64,000 nt of DNA from Sutterella sp. AM11-39 (GTDB lineage: Bacteria; Pseudomonadota; Gammaproteobacteria; Burkholderiales; Burkholderiaceae_F): assembly GCF_003472385.1 (NCBI RefSeq), contig NZ_QRLV01000001.1, positions 326,976-390,975 of the forward strand, given 5' to 3'. A program made the position numbers and the translations under genes. How positions within the stretch are numbered: the first letter of the stretch is position 1; every line of letters starts with the position of its first letter. Shown here piece after piece: positions 1 to 9,629 of this stretch. The notes under the pieces were generated by a model that searched no databases, was not told the origin of the DNA, and saw only the letters and a program-made list of their open reading frames with translations.

Positions 1-21
1 GAAAAAAATTTCCCGTTTGCG

Positions 22-49
22 GATGCGTTTCGCATCAAAAATTTTTTGC
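22..49 (+). terminator. Terminator-like hairpin at left edge
   Basis: GATGCG (22-27) and CGCATC (31-36) form a short stem with a TTT loop, followed by an A/T-rich stretch with six Ts (41-46). It probably ends a transcript that begins outside the window. It could instead sit in the prs leader. The stem is only six pairs, so confidence is modest. Confidence 0.4.
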
Positions 50-89
50 GTTGTTATTCGTGCACGCACCCACTTTTCAGAGGGTAAAA

Positions 90-1040
90 ATGATTTCTGA
101 CAGCCTGAAGGTCTTCTCGGGGAATGCCAATCCCAAGCTTGCTCATGCAGTGGCTCAGTACCTGAACATCCCGCTTGGGCGGGCAACCGTCAACCGCTTC
201 TCCGACGGTGAAGTTATGGTTGAAATCAACGAGAACGTCCGCGGCTGTGACGCTTTCGTGCTGCAGAGCACCTGTGCGCCGACCAACGACAATCTGATGG
301 AGCTGATGATCATGGTTGATGCTCTGCGCCGCGCTTCGTGCCGCCGCATCACCGCCGTGATGCCCTATTACGGCTACGCCCGTCAGGACCGTCGTCCCCG
401 TTCGGCCCGTGTGGCCATCTCCGCCAAGGTCGTCGCGAACATGCTCCAGAGCGTGGGCATTGACCGCGTGCTGACGATGGATCTGCACGCTGATCAGATT
501 CAGGGCTTCTTCGACGTTCCGGTCGACAACATTTACTCGACGCCCGTTCTGTTGAACGACTTGGTCTCGCACCAGTATCCCGACCTGATGGTGGTCTCGC
601 CTGACGTGGGTGGCGTGGTTCGTGCTCGTGCCATGGCCAAGGAACTCGGCGTTGATCTCGCCATCATCGACAAGCGTCGTCCCCGCGCCAACGTCGCCGA
701 AATCATGAACATCATCGGTGAAGTGAAAGGCCGCACCTGCGTCATCACCGACGACATCGTCGATACGGCCGGCACCTTGTGCAACGCCGCCGGCGCTCTG
801 AAGGAGCGCGGCGCTACCCGTGTGCTCGCCTATGCAGCGCACCCGGTTTTCTCCGGCAACGCCATCGAACGCATCAAGAACTCCGCTCTTGACGAAGTCG
901 TGGTGACCGACACGATTCCGCTGCGCCCCGAAGCGCAGGAATGCCCCAAGATCCGCCAGCTCTCCTGCGCGCCTCTGGTGGGCGAAACGATTTCGCGCAT
1001 CGCGCGCGAAGATTCGGTGAGCGAGCTTTTTAACGAATAA
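90..1040 (+). CDS. prs: Ribose-phosphate pyrophosphokinase (PRPP synthetase)
   Basis: Makes phosphoribosyl pyrophosphate from ribose 5-phosphate and ATP in the cytosol, feeding purine, pyrimidine, histidine, tryptophan and NAD synthesis. The 316-residue product has the family length. The catalytic flexible-loop region RQDRR lies near residue 98, the metal-binding region [11 protein letters not shown] near 131, and the PRPP loop DDIVDTAGT at 221-229. I chose the ATG at 90 because AGAGGG (79-84) is a good ribosome binding site and the protein then begins [11 protein letters not shown] as in homologues; the open frame upstream (from 51) is unlikely to be translated. rplY follows after about 90 bases, a common betaproteobacterial order. 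Confidence 0.97.
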   Translation: MISDSLKVFSGNANPKLAHAVAQYLNIPLGRATVNRFSDGEVMVEINENVRGCDAFVLQSTCAPTNDNLMELMIMVDALRRASCRRITAVMPYYGYARQDRRPRSARVAISAKVVANMLQSVGIDRVLTMDLHADQIQGFFDVPVDNIYSTPVLLNDLVSHQYPDLMVVSPDVGGVVRARAMAKELGVDLAIIDKRRPRANVAEIMNIIGEVKGRTCVITDDIVDTAGTLCNAAGALKERGATRVLAYAAHPVFSGNAIERIKNSALDEVVVTDTIPLRPEAQECPKIRQLSCAPLVGETISRIAREDSVSELFNE

Positions 1041-1128
1041 TCCGCTACAATCCGAATCCTTTTTTAAAACCTGTTCGCAACTGGTCGCGGTTGCGAACAC
1101 TTTTTTGTTTATTTTGAGGTACTTAACC

Positions 1129-1731
1129 ATGAAATTCACCGCCGCTACCCGCGCAACGCAAGGTACGAGTGCGAGCCGCCGCCTTCGCCGCGAAGCCAAG
1201 GTTCCCGCAATCCTTTACGGCCTGAACCAGCCTGCAGCCATGATCTCCATCGATCACAACGAAATGTTCTACGCGCTGCAGAAGGAAAAGTTCCATTCCT
1301 CCATCCTGACGATGGAACTCGACGGCACTGAACAGCTCGTGGTCCTGCGTGCCTTCCAGATGCACCCGTACAAGAACCAGGTTCTGCACATGGACTTCCA
1401 GCGTATCGACCCGAACGCCAACGTGACGATGCGCGTGCCGCTGCACTTCTTCGGCGGTGAAAACAGCCCGGCCGTCAAGATCGACAAGGGCCTCATCAGC
1501 CACCTCGTGAGCGCTGTGGAAGTTTCCTGCCTGCCCAAGGATCTGCCCGAATTCATCGACGTGGATCTCTCCGGCATGACCAGCCAGACCACGCTGCGCG
1601 TGGGCGACATCACGCTGCCCGCCGGCGTGACCGCCGTCAACCCCGAAACCCCGGTTGCTACGGTTGCCAATGTGGCCGGCGACGATGCCGACACCGCTGC
1701 TACCGAGGAAGCTGCTACGCCTGCCGCCTAA
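1129..1731 (+). CDS. rplY: 50S ribosomal protein L25/general stress protein Ctc
   Basis: Binds 5S rRNA in the large ribosomal subunit. The 200-residue protein is the long CTC/TL5 form: an N-terminal L25 RNA-binding domain (about 1-92, with RRLRREAKVPAILYG near the start) and a C-terminal TL5-type beta domain (about 98-185) ending in an acidic, Ala/Thr-rich tail. The start at 1129 follows TTGAGGT and begins MKFTAATRATQG, typical of the family; an in-frame upstream codon at 1105 lacks a comparable site. It lies just downstream of prs and is followed by a strong terminator-like hairpin. Confidence 0.96.
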   Translation: MKFTAATRATQGTSASRRLRREAKVPAILYGLNQPAAMISIDHNEMFYALQKEKFHSSILTMELDGTEQLVVLRAFQMHPYKNQVLHMDFQRIDPNANVTMRVPLHFFGGENSPAVKIDKGLISHLVSAVEVSCLPKDLPEFIDVDLSGMTSQTTLRVGDITLPAGVTAVNPETPVATVANVAGDDADTAATEEAATPAA

Positions 1732-1797
1732 TCGCGCAGTTCGTTGCATCAACGGCCGTGCCTTTCTTTGAAAAAGCGCGGCTGTACGCAGCCCAAG

Positions 1798-1856
1798 CCC
1801 GTTCTTTGCCAAAGGCATCCGTTGGGTGCTGCCGCAGAAAACGGGTTTTATTTTTT
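1798..1856 (+). terminator. Rho-independent terminator after rplY
   Basis: CCCGTT (1798-1803) pairs with AACGGG (1840-1845), and TTTTATTTTTT (1846-1856) follows at once. The long loop can fold further. It sits between rplY and the helicase gene and should end the prs-rplY transcript. Confidence 0.6.
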
Positions 1857-1894
1857 GCGCCACAAAGTGAGCGCTTTGACTTGAGACCGTTTGC

Positions 1895-3670
1895 ATGACC
1901 TCCGCCTTTGCTCCTCTGGGGCTTTCCGAAAAACTCTGCGAGACCGTTGCGCGTCTGGGCTTTGAAGAGCCGACGCCGATTCAGTCCGCCGCAGTTCCTG
2001 AACTCATCAAAGGCGGCGACGTCTTGGGTCAGGCCGCCACCGGCACCGGCAAGACGGCAGCCTTTGCGCTGCCCGCCGTAGAAGTTTTTGCCGGCACCGA
2101 AGCTAAGCCCGGCGCTCCCCGCGTGCTCGTTCTCACGCCCACGCGAGAGTTGTGCCTGCAGGTGAGCGAAAGCTTCGTCAATCTCGGCCAAGACAGCGGT
2201 CTGGAAACCTGCCCCATCTACGGCGGCCAGGACTACTCGCGCCAGATCCGACTCTTAAAGCGCGGCGTTCACGTCGTCGTTGCCACGCCCGGCCGCGCGC
2301 TTGATCATCTGCACCGCGGAACGCTTGACCTCTCCCATGTCCAGTTCTTCGTGATGGACGAAGCCGACGAAATGCTCGACATGGGTTTTGCAGAAGAACT
2401 CGAAGAACTCACCGCTGCGCTTCCCGAAACGCACCAAACGGCGCTCTTTTCGGCGACGCTGCCCGAGCGCATTCTTGAAATCGCCAACAAGCATCTCAAG
2501 AACCCGAAACACATCGTCATCGAGAAAAACACCACGGAAGAAGCGCCTCGCGTGCCGCAGGTCGCCTACGTTGTGGCGCGCCCGCATCGCTTGGCTGCGC
2601 TCGCCCGCATTCTCGAAGTCGAAGAAGCCGAACTTGCCATCTGCTTTGCCCGCACTCGCGTCGAAGTCGACGAAGTCACGGAAGCCATGCGCGCCCGCGG
2701 ATTTTCCGTAGAGGCTCTTCACGGCGGTCTTGATCAGGCCAGCCGCGACCGCGTTATGAAGCGCGCCAAAAACGGCTCCATCGAACTCATCGTTGCCACG
2801 GACGTCGCCGCCCGCGGCATTGACCTGGAAAACCTCACGCACGTGGTCAACCTGGGGTTGCCCGCCTCGCCTGAAACCTACGTACACCGTATCGGCCGTA
2901 CGGGACGTGCCGGCCGCAGCGGTACTGCCATCTCCGTCATCGAGCCTCGCGAACATCGCCGCCTGCGCTTTCTGGAATCGCACACCAAGGCCAAGATTGA
3001 AGTGCGCACGGTTCCCACGCTTACCGATGCGCGTGCCAAGCGTCTGTCGGCACTGAAGAATTCCATTGCCGAAGAGCTTTCCAACACCGAGCAAAGTGAG
3101 CGCTACCGTGTGATCGTCGAATCGCTGTGCACGCAGTTCGATCCGATGGATGTCGCCTGCGCAGCCGTCTCTCTTGCCAACCGTGCCGTCAACGGTACCG
3201 GCGACGAGGAAGAAATTCCCGAGCCGATGTTCTTTGACCGCCCCAAGCGCGAAAGAGCCCGAGCCAGTCGCCTGACCGAGACCCCCGAGGCCGGCATGAG
3301 CCGCATCTTCATCGGCGCCGGTCACAAATCCGGCGTGCGTCCCGGCGACATTGTCGGAGCCATCGCCAACGAAGCGGGCATCGCAAGCCGCAAGATCGGG
3401 GCCATCGAAATCACCGAATCCTTTACGCTCGTAGAAGTAGAAAAGTCTGTTGCCTCGGCCGTCGTCGAATCGCTTAAGGACAGCACGATCAAAGGCCGCC
3501 GCGTGACGATCAAGTTCGACCGTGCCCCAAAGCGCTTTGATGATCGCGAGGAAGGCACCGGCAAGCCCAAGCGCCAGTTCGACAAAAGGGACGATCGCAA
3601 AAAGAATCACCGCGGCAAAGCCAAGGATAAAAAGAAGAAATCGTCCGATACGTCCCGTTTCTACGAATAA
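1895..3670 (+). CDS. DEAD-box ATP-dependent RNA helicase (DeaD/CsdA-like)
   Basis: Unwinds RNA duplexes using ATP, probably in ribosome assembly or mRNA decay. The 591-residue protein has the full helicase core: Q motif PTPIQ (about 26-30), Walker A AATGTGKT (47-54), PTRELCLQ, DEAD (155-158), SAT, and the motif VI region HRIGRTGRAGR. After the core comes a DbpA/CsdA-type RNA-binding fold (about 465-540; RIFIGAGHKSGVRPGDIVG) and a very basic Lys/Arg/Asp tail. This architecture fits DeaD/CsdA better than RhlE or SrmB. It lies between rplY and pth, which are often adjacent in related genomes. An exact paralogue name is not justified from sequence alone. Confidence 0.93.
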   Translation: MTSAFAPLGLSEKLCETVARLGFEEPTPIQSAAVPELIKGGDVLGQAATGTGKTAAFALPAVEVFAGTEAKPGAPRVLVLTPTRELCLQVSESFVNLGQDSGLETCPIYGGQDYSRQIRLLKRGVHVVVATPGRALDHLHRGTLDLSHVQFFVMDEADEMLDMGFAEELEELTAALPETHQTALFSATLPERILEIANKHLKNPKHIVIEKNTTEEAPRVPQVAYVVARPHRLAALARILEVEEAELAICFARTRVEVDEVTEAMRARGFSVEALHGGLDQASRDRVMKRAKNGSIELIVATDVAARGIDLENLTHVVNLGLPASPETYVHRIGRTGRAGRSGTAISVIEPREHRRLRFLESHTKAKIEVRTVPTLTDARAKRLSALKNSIAEELSNTEQSERYRVIVESLCTQFDPMDVACAAVSLANRAVNGTGDEEEIPEPMFFDRPKRERARASRLTETPEAGMSRIFIGAGHKSGVRPGDIVGAIANEAGIASRKIGAIEITESFTLVEVEKSVASAVVESLKDSTIKGRRVTIKFDRAPKRFDDREEGTGKPKRQFDKRDDRKKNHRGKAKDKKKKSSDTSRFYE

Positions 3671-3702
3671 CGGACCGTTCGGACCAAAAGGAAGACTGCA
3701 TC

Positions 3703-4359
3703 ATGGCTCAAAAGCCCATTGCTCTCATCGTCGGTCTCGGCAACCCGGGCGACGAATACAGAAACACCCGCCACAATGTCGGCTTTGACTTCCTCGACCG
3801 TCTGGCTCAGGCTAAAGGCGCGCGTTTCTCACATCAGGCCAAGTTCTTCGGCGAGACGGCCCGCATTTCGACGCCCGCCGGCGACGTGTGGCTGCTCAAG
3901 CCTTCGACCTACATGAATCTGTCGGGACAGGCCGTGCAGCCATTGGCTGCTTATTACAAGATTTCGCCGGAAGAAATTCTGGTGGTACACGACGAACTCG
4001 ATCTCGTACCCGGCACGATGCGTCTGAAGTTCGGCGGCAGCAACGCCGGCCACAACGGTCTCAAAGACATCACGCAGCGTCTTTCGACGGGCGACTTCTG
4101 GCGACTGCGCGTCGGCATTGGTCACCCGCGCAAGCTTTGTCCGGGCATGGCTGTGGTCGACTGGGTGCTTGGGCGCGCCACAGCCGAGCAGAACGAAGGA
4201 ATCTCGAAGTGTCTTGAGGGCGCTCTGAAAGCCGTCGACAACCTTGCTCTGGGCAAATTTGACAGTGCGGAACGCACCCTCGGCAAGTTTGCGCATCCGC
4301 CCAAGCCAGCCAAGACCGAAAAGACTCCCGAAAAGAAGGAGCCCGAGGCCGAAGCATAA
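3703..4359 (+). CDS. pth: Peptidyl-tRNA hydrolase
   Basis: Releases tRNA from peptidyl-tRNA that drops off stalled ribosomes. The family signature GLGNPGDEYRNTRHNVGFD, with the catalytic His, lies near the N terminus. Other conserved stretches are KPSTYMNLSG, VHDELDL and GGSNAGHNGLKDI. At 218 residues it is somewhat longer than the usual 190-200, because of a charged Lys/Pro/Glu tail (PAKTEKTPEKKEPEAEA). It follows the helicase by 32 bases and AAGGAAG precedes its ATG. Confidence 0.97.
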   Translation: MAQKPIALIVGLGNPGDEYRNTRHNVGFDFLDRLAQAKGARFSHQAKFFGETARISTPAGDVWLLKPSTYMNLSGQAVQPLAAYYKISPEEILVVHDELDLVPGTMRLKFGGSNAGHNGLKDITQRLSTGDFWRLRVGIGHPRKLCPGMAVVDWVLGRATAEQNEGISKCLEGALKAVDNLALGKFDSAERTLGKFAHPPKPAKTEKTPEKKEPEAEA

Positions 4360-4432
4360 AAATTTGCGGCTTGCTGCGCCATAATTATTTAATCATCCGA
4401 TTTCATATTTTTCGCACAGGAATTTAATCGTC

Positions 4433-5527
4433 ATGGGACTGAAATGCGGCATCGTCGGTTTGCCAAACGTCGGCAAATCCACCATCTTTAACGCCTTAAC
4501 GAAGGCCGGCATCGCGGCGGAAAACTATCCGTTCTGCACCATTGAGCCCAATGTGGGCATCGTGGAAGTGCCCGATCCCCGTCTGCAGAAGCTCGCCGAC
4601 ATCGTCTCGCCCGAACGCATCGTGCCCGCCACCGTTGAATTCGTGGACATCGCCGGCCTCGTTGCAGGCGCAAGCAAGGGCGAAGGTCTAGGTAACCAAT
4701 TCCTTGCCAACATTCGCGAATGCGATGCCATCGCTCACATCGTGCGCTGCTTTGAAGACGAAAACGTCGTACACGTCGCAGGCAAAGTCTCTCCCTTGGA
4801 CGACATCGAAGTCATCAATACGGAATTAGCACTGGCCGACCTCGCCTCCGTTGAAAAGGCGCTTAACCGCTGGAGCAAACAGGCTCGTCAGGGCGGCGAC
4901 AAGGAAGCGCTCAAACTCGTGCAGGTGCTCGAAAAGGTCCTGCCTTTCCTCAACGAAGGTAAGCCCGCTCGCGCGGCCAAGCTCTCCAAGGAAGAGCTCG
5001 CGATCATCCGTCCGCTGTTCCTTCTCACGCTCAAGCCCGTCATGTACGTGGCCAACGTCACCGAAAACGGCTTTGAAAACAATCCGCTTCTCGATTCCGT
5101 CAAGGAATTGGCCGCCGGCGAACACGCCCCGGTCGTAGCCGTGTGCGCCAAGACCGAAGCAGAAATCGCCGAACTCGATGACGAAGACAAGGCCATGTTC
5201 CTGGAAGACATGGGCATGCACGAACCGGGGCTCAACCGCGTGATTCGCGCCGGTTATGACCTGCTCGGTCTGCAGACCTACTTCACGGCCGGCGTCAAGG
5301 AAGTGCGAGCCTGGACGATTCACAAGGGCGATACGGCTCCGCAGGCTGCCGGCGTCATTCACACCGACTTCGAGCGCGGCTTCATTCGTGCGCAGACGAT
5401 CAGCTACGACGACTACATCGCCTACAAGGGCGAAAAAGGAGCTCAGGAAGCCGGCAAAATGCGTGCCGAAGGCAAGGACTATGTCGTGGCTGACGGCGAC
5501 GTAATGAACTTCCTCTTTAACGTCTAA
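4433..5527 (+). CDS. ychF: Redox-regulated ATPase YchF (Obg-like family)
   Basis: Universally conserved P-loop NTPase that prefers ATP and binds ribosomes; it is linked to stress responses. The 364-residue protein has the G1 loop GLPNVGKST (9-17), the G3 region [20 protein letters not shown], and the C-terminal TGS domain (about 280-363, ending [15 protein letters not shown]), all typical. pth and ychF are neighbours in most betaproteobacteria. The gene ends at a bidirectional terminator shared with hslR. Confidence 0.96.
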   Translation: MGLKCGIVGLPNVGKSTIFNALTKAGIAAENYPFCTIEPNVGIVEVPDPRLQKLADIVSPERIVPATVEFVDIAGLVAGASKGEGLGNQFLANIRECDAIAHIVRCFEDENVVHVAGKVSPLDDIEVINTELALADLASVEKALNRWSKQARQGGDKEALKLVQVLEKVLPFLNEGKPARAAKLSKEELAIIRPLFLLTLKPVMYVANVTENGFENNPLLDSVKELAAGEHAPVVAVCAKTEAEIAELDDEDKAMFLEDMGMHEPGLNRVIRAGYDLLGLQTYFTAGVKEVRAWTIHKGDTAPQAAGVIHTDFERGFIRAQTISYDDYIAYKGEKGAQEAGKMRAEGKDYVVADGDVMNFLFNV

Positions 5528-5551
5528 CTGACCACTTCGGTTAGCGTTTCA

Positions 5552-5590
5552 AAGAGCCTTTTCGAGACAACTTCGGAAAGGCTCTTTTCT
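5552..5590. terminator. Bidirectional terminator between ychF and hslR
   Basis: AAGAGCCTTTTCGA (about 5552-5565) pairs, with one wobble, with TCGGAAAGGCTCTT (5573-5586), followed by TTCTTATT. A-rich sequence on the left side also makes it usable from the minus strand. It separates two converging genes. Confidence 0.7.
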
Positions 5591-5988
5591 TATTCGAAGC
5601 CTTCGCGGGTGAAGTAGCGGATGCGTCGGGCATCGCGCTTGGTGGGGCGCCCCTTCTTGATGGAAAGTGCGGGCTCGGCGGCAAGTTTTCGGATCGCTGC
5701 GTTTTCTTCACGCAGAATCTTCGACTCGTCCGTTTCACGATAAAGCGTCTGCGCCACAGGCGCGGGACCTCTCACCGTAGAAAGCTTTTCTACGAAGACC
5801 GTGAACTTTTCTTCGCCTCGGGTGATTTCCAGCCGGTCGCCGGGTTTGACCTCGCGCGAAGACTTGATGCGGTTGCCGTCCAGACGCACGCGTCCGAGCT
5901 CGACGGCTTCCTGTGCGAGCGTGCGGGTTTTGAAGAATCGGGCGGCCCAAAGCCACTTATCGATGCGGACAGCTTGCAGTTCGGTCAT
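5590..5988 (-). CDS. hslR: RNA-binding heat-shock protein 15 (S4 domain)
   Basis: Hsp15 binds 50S subunits that carry stuck nascent chains and helps to recycle them after heat damage. The 132-residue protein begins with an S4 RNA-binding domain (about 8-70; RIDKWLWAARFFKTRTLA...GNRIKSSREVKPGD) and ends with the basic, Arg-rich tail typical of HslR (KKGRPTKRDARRIRYF). It converges with ychF and is divergent from the kdsD operon. Confidence 0.9.
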   Translation of the reverse strand: MTELQAVRIDKWLWAARFFKTRTLAQEAVELGRVRLDGNRIKSSREVKPGDRLEITRGEEKFTVFVEKLSTVRGPAPVAQTLYRETDESKILREENAAIRKLAAEPALSIKKGRPTKRDARRIRYFTREGFE

Positions 5989-6100
5989 AAGTCAGTCGAA
6001 AAAGAAAATCGACGGAAAAGTTTAGCGGCAATTTTGCTCAATGGGAAAAGGTCTTCACGCGCTAAAATGACGTGTTTCCCTAGGTCTTTTATTCATTTTT

Positions 6101-7087
6101 ATGAACGATACTGCCAACTGCGACGGCGCCATCGCGCTCGGTCGCGAAGTGCTCCTGCACGAAGCGCAAGCCGTCAGAGATCTTGCCGATACGCTCGATG
6201 CGCCCCATTTCGGAAAAGCCGTTGAAATGCTCCTGAACTGCAAAGGCCGCGTTGTCGTCAGCGGCGTAGGCAAGTCGGGACACATCGGCCGCAAGCTTGC
6301 CGCAACGCTCGCCTCCACCGGTACGCCCGCCTTTTTCGTGCATGCCGCCGAAGCCGCCCACGGCGACTTGGGTATGATCACGGTCGATGATGTCGTCATC
6401 GGCATTTCGTACTCGGGCACTTCCAACGAGCTGCTCACGATCGTCCCGATTATCAAACGCGAAGGCGCCAAGTTCATTTCGATTACGGGAAATCCTGAAA
6501 GTTCGCTTGCACGTCACGCCGATGTCAACCTCAATGTACACGTGCCCTTTGAAGCCTGCCCTCTCAACCTCGCGCCCACGTCGTCGACCACGGCCACGCT
6601 GGCAATGGGCGATGCACTGGCCGTTGCTTGTATGCACGCCAAGGGCTTTACAAAGGAAGACTTCGCTCGCTCGCATCCGGGCGGCGCACTCGGCCGCAAG
6701 CTTCTCACCCATGTCAAGGATGTCATGCGCACGGGCGAAGAAGTCCCGGTCGTGCTTTCCGGCACCACGGTTCTGGAAGCCACGCGCGAAATCACCAAGA
6801 AACACATCGGTATGACTGCCGTCGTTGACGGCGACAAGAAGGTGCTCGGCATCTTCACCGAAGGCGATCTGCGTCGACTCATCGAGCAGCGCGGCGACAT
6901 CCGCGGCGTCAAGATTGATGAAGTAATGACCCGCACGCCGGCAACAATCGAACCCGAAGCGATGGCTGCATCAGCCGCCAAGATCATCGACGAACGAATG
7001 ATCAACCAGCTTCTGGTGATTGACGGCGAACGTCATCTGGTGGGCGCCCTGCACATCCACGATCTCATGACCTCCAAGGTGATTTGA
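6101..7087 (+). CDS. kdsD: Arabinose-5-phosphate isomerase (Kdo synthesis)
   Basis: Interconverts ribulose 5-phosphate and arabinose 5-phosphate, the first step towards Kdo for the LPS inner core. The 328-residue protein has an N-terminal SIS sugar-isomerase domain (about 40-180; VVVSGVGKSGHIGRKLAATLASTG is shown here only in part as GVGKSGHIGRK, with the SYSGTSNE loop) and two C-terminal CBS domains (about 205-325). It is the first gene of kdsD-kdsC-lptC-lptA-lptB, and its TGA overlaps the kdsC ATG, so the two are likely translationally coupled. Confidence 0.96.
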   Translation: MNDTANCDGAIALGREVLLHEAQAVRDLADTLDAPHFGKAVEMLLNCKGRVVVSGVGKSGHIGRKLAATLASTGTPAFFVHAAEAAHGDLGMITVDDVVIGISYSGTSNELLTIVPIIKREGAKFISITGNPESSLARHADVNLNVHVPFEACPLNLAPTSSTTATLAMGDALAVACMHAKGFTKEDFARSHPGGALGRKLLTHVKDVMRTGEEVPVVLSGTTVLEATREITKKHIGMTAVVDGDKKVLGIFTEGDLRRLIEQRGDIRGVKIDEVMTRTPATIEPEAMAASAAKIIDERMINQLLVIDGERHLVGALHIHDLMTSKVI

Positions 7088-7626
7088 TGACCGATTTGTT
7101 TACCCGCGCCACGTCCGTGCGTCTGGTGGTTCTGGACGTCGACGGCGTTCTCACCGACGGCTCGATTTGGACGGGAGAAAACGGAGAACTTGTCAAGCGT
7201 TTCCATACTCGCGACGGTCTGGGCATCAAGATGCTGCAGGCCGCGGGTATTCCGGTGGCCATTCTCACCGGCCGCATTTCCGCACAAACTGCCGCCCGCG
7301 CTAAGGAACTCGGCATCACTTGCGTGAAACAAGGCAAGCGCTTCAAGACGAACGCATGGGAAGAGATTCTCGCAGAGCACGGCGTGTCCGCCGAACAGAC
7401 GGCCTACATGGGCGATGACGTACCCGACATTCCCATCCTGCAACGCGCGGGATTAGCCGCGGTGCCGGCAGACGCCTCCGAAGACGTCATGCCGTTGGCT
7501 CACTGGGTGAGCCCAAAGATAGGCGGCAACGGCGCCGTGCGTAGCCTGGCCGAATTCATTCTTCGCTCGCAGGGAAAGTGGGACAATCTGATTCAGAAAA
7601 ACTACGTTGAAGGAGACCTTTCGTGA
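7087..7626 (+). CDS. kdsC: 3-deoxy-D-manno-octulosonate 8-phosphate phosphatase
   Basis: HAD-superfamily phosphatase that converts Kdo 8-phosphate to Kdo. The 179-residue protein shows the HAD nucleophile motif DVDGVLTDG near residue 17, the second motif LTGR, a conserved Lys in KQGKRFK and the acidic motif GDDVPDIPIL. The ATG at 7087 overlaps the kdsD stop (TGATG); the TTG three bases earlier is less likely. It lies between kdsD and lptC as in E. coli. Confidence 0.95.
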   Translation: MTDLFTRATSVRLVVLDVDGVLTDGSIWTGENGELVKRFHTRDGLGIKMLQAAGIPVAILTGRISAQTAARAKELGITCVKQGKRFKTNAWEEILAEHGVSAEQTAYMGDDVPDIPILQRAGLAAVPADASEDVMPLAHWVSPKIGGNGAVRSLAEFILRSQGKWDNLIQKNYVEGDLS

Positions 7627-8210
7627 AGGTCTATCTGCGCGACCGCATCACGGCGGGCCTGGGCATCGGCGTTTTAGCCGTCGTCGCCGCCATGAGCTAC
7701 TACTACTCGATTCACACCGAGACGGAAGCGCTGCGCGCGGAAATCATCCGCGAGTCGCCCGATTTCACGAGCACCAACATCGCGCTTACGCAATTTAAAG
7801 CTGACGGAACGGCCGAACGCCGCATCTTCGCCGACTATGCCGAGCACTACGAAGATGGCCGCATGACGAGTCTGCGGCCGCGTCTGGTAACGCTTTCGGT
7901 CGACGAACCGCAGGTGAAGGCGAGCGCCGATACCGGCATCAGTTCGGACGCAGGCGAAACGGTGCACTTTACGGGCAACGTCGTCGTCACGCGCGCGGGC
8001 GACCGTGAAAATGCTCCCATGCGCTTTGAAACAGAACAGCTCACCGTGTTTCCGGACACCGAAATTTTTGAAACCGGCGCTCCCGTCAAACTCGTCAACG
8101 GAGCCGACGTCACAACCGGCATCGGCATGACGTTTGACAACGTCGAGCGCACTGTGAACATTCACAGCAACGTAAAATCAAGCTTTAGCCCGCGTAACGA
8201 GAAGGAATAA
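7623..8210 (+). CDS. lptC: LPS export protein LptC
   Basis: Bitopic inner-membrane protein that passes LPS from LptB2FG to periplasmic LptA. The 195-residue protein has one N-terminal membrane segment (about 9-26; AGLGIGVLAVVAAMSYYYS) and a periplasmic LptC/YrbK fold with repeated beta strands. It starts with GTG four bases inside the kdsC end, preceded by GGAG; no ATG fits. Sequence identity in this family is low, so context carries part of the assignment. Confidence 0.9.
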   Translation: MKVYLRDRITAGLGIGVLAVVAAMSYYYSIHTETEALRAEIIRESPDFTSTNIALTQFKADGTAERRIFADYAEHYEDGRMTSLRPRLVTLSVDEPQVKASADTGISSDAGETVHFTGNVVVTRAGDRENAPMRFETEQLTVFPDTEIFETGAPVKLVNGADVTTGIGMTFDNVERTVNIHSNVKSSFSPRNEKE

Positions 8211-8216
8211 TTCGAG

Positions 8217-8828
8217 ATGCGTTTGAAAACGACTGCACTGCCGCTTGCCTGCGCCCTCTTTCTGCTGACGGCCTTTGGCTCCGCCAACGCCGAAACGGCC
8301 GACCGCAGCAAGCCCATTGAAATCAACGCCGACAATTTCCAGGGCGATGAAGTCCAGCAGGTCGCGATTTACACGGGCCGCGTCGAGGTGCATCAGGGCA
8401 CGCTCGAAATTCTCGGCGACAAGCTCACGGTGACAATTTCGCCTGAAGGCTATCGCACCATCACCGTCACGGGTAACCCCGTGCGCATGAAGGAGCGACG
8501 TGATCCCAAAACGCCCGGCGTTGAAGAATGGGTACACGCAAGCAGCCTAACGGCCGTTTACGAAGAACAAAAGGATGTGATCACGCTCACGGAACTGGCC
8601 AAGCTCGCCCGCAGCGAAAACGGCCTTGTGAAGGATTCAAGCGCAGGTGAAAAAATCGTCTACAACCTGCGCACCGCTCGCTCGCGCGTGGAAGGCGCTG
8701 TCGTCGAAGGCAAGCGTAACCGCGTGAGCACCGTTCTGGCACCTCGCAAGCAGGGCAATCAAGCTGCACCCGCCCCGAGCACCGGCGCCACGGCTCCCAT
8801 GCAGGGTACGACTCGCCTGGGCCAGTAA
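8217..8828 (+). CDS. lptA: LPS transport periplasmic protein LptA
   Basis: Periplasmic beta-jellyroll protein that bridges LptC and LptD. The 203-residue protein has a signal peptide (1-25; cleavage likely after SANA) and an OstA/LptA domain (about 32-165) with the family-typical start PIEINADNFQGDEVQQVAIYTG region. The Pro/Ala-rich tail (about 180-203) is probably disordered. It follows lptC by six bases and precedes lptB by 33. Confidence 0.93.
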   Translation: MRLKTTALPLACALFLLTAFGSANAETADRSKPIEINADNFQGDEVQQVAIYTGRVEVHQGTLEILGDKLTVTISPEGYRTITVTGNPVRMKERRDPKTPGVEEWVHASSLTAVYEEQKDVITLTELAKLARSENGLVKDSSAGEKIVYNLRTARSRVEGAVVEGKRNRVSTVLAPRKQGNQAAPAPSTGATAPMQGTTRLGQ

Positions 8829-8861
8829 GTTAACCGAACAACAAACCTAGAGAGATCCGTT

Positions 8862-9617
8862 TTGTCTGACAAGCAGATTGACACGCTCACGGCCAAGAAC
8901 CTCATGAAACGCTACGGTGCGCGCAAAGTGGTGCGCGACGTGTCTGTAAGCGTCAAAAGCGGTGAGGTAGTAGGGCTTCTCGGGCCCAACGGCGCCGGCA
9001 AAACCACGACCTTCTACATGATCGTGGGCCTTGTGCCGCCCAACGGCGGCGACATCCTCTTAAACGACAATCCGATCACGCATCTGCCTATTTTCAAGCG
9101 AGCCCGCCTGGGCGTGTCCTACCTGCCGCAAGAAGCAAGCGTCTTTCGCAAGCTAACAGTCGAGGATAACATCCGCGCCATTCTGGAGCTGCAGTACGAT
9201 AAGACAGGCGCCCGGCTGTCGCGCACCGAAATCGAAAAGCGCCTCAACAATCTTCTCGACGAGCTGCAGATTCAGCACATCCGCACCAACACTGCCCTCT
9301 CGCTTTCGGGCGGCGAACGTCGCCGCACGGAAATCGCACGTGCATTGGCAGCTGATCCTCGCTTCATTCTGCTCGACGAACCGTTTGCAGGTGTCGACCC
9401 AATCGCCGTGATTGAAATTCAGCGCATCGTTCGCTTCCTCAAGGACCGCGGCATCGGTGTCCTGATCACCGATCACAACGTACGAGAAACGCTGGGCATT
9501 TGCGACCACGCCTACATCATCAACGAAGGCGAAGTGCTCGCTCAGGGCTCGCCCGAAGAAATCATCTCCAACGAGTCCGTCCGAAAGATTTATCTGGGCG
9601 AAAACTTCCGCATGTAA
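8862..9617 (+). CDS. lptB: LPS export ABC transporter ATPase LptB
   Basis: ATPase that powers LPS extraction from the inner membrane with LptF and LptG, which are not in this window. The 251-residue protein has Walker [10 protein letters not shown] (about 43-51), the Q-loop region YLPQEASVF, the signature LSGGERRR, Walker [15 protein letters not shown] and the switch His in ITDHNVRE. The best start is TTG at 8862 with AGAGAG upstream; the next in-frame ATG would remove the first strand. rpoN follows after 12 bases. Confidence 0.96.
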   Translation: MSDKQIDTLTAKNLMKRYGARKVVRDVSVSVKSGEVVGLLGPNGAGKTTTFYMIVGLVPPNGGDILLNDNPITHLPIFKRARLGVSYLPQEASVFRKLTVEDNIRAILELQYDKTGARLSRTEIEKRLNNLLDELQIQHIRTNTALSLSGGERRRTEIARALAADPRFILLDEPFAGVDPIAVIEIQRIVRFLKDRGIGVLITDHNVRETLGICDHAYIINEGEVLAQGSPEEIISNESVRKIYLGENFRM

Positions 9618-9629
9618 TCTTTTCTTCGG

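Noticed and set aside
54..1199. 381-codon frame antisense to prs
   Set aside because: Shadow of a high-GC gene on the other strand; no ribosome site or domain, and prs is unmistakable.
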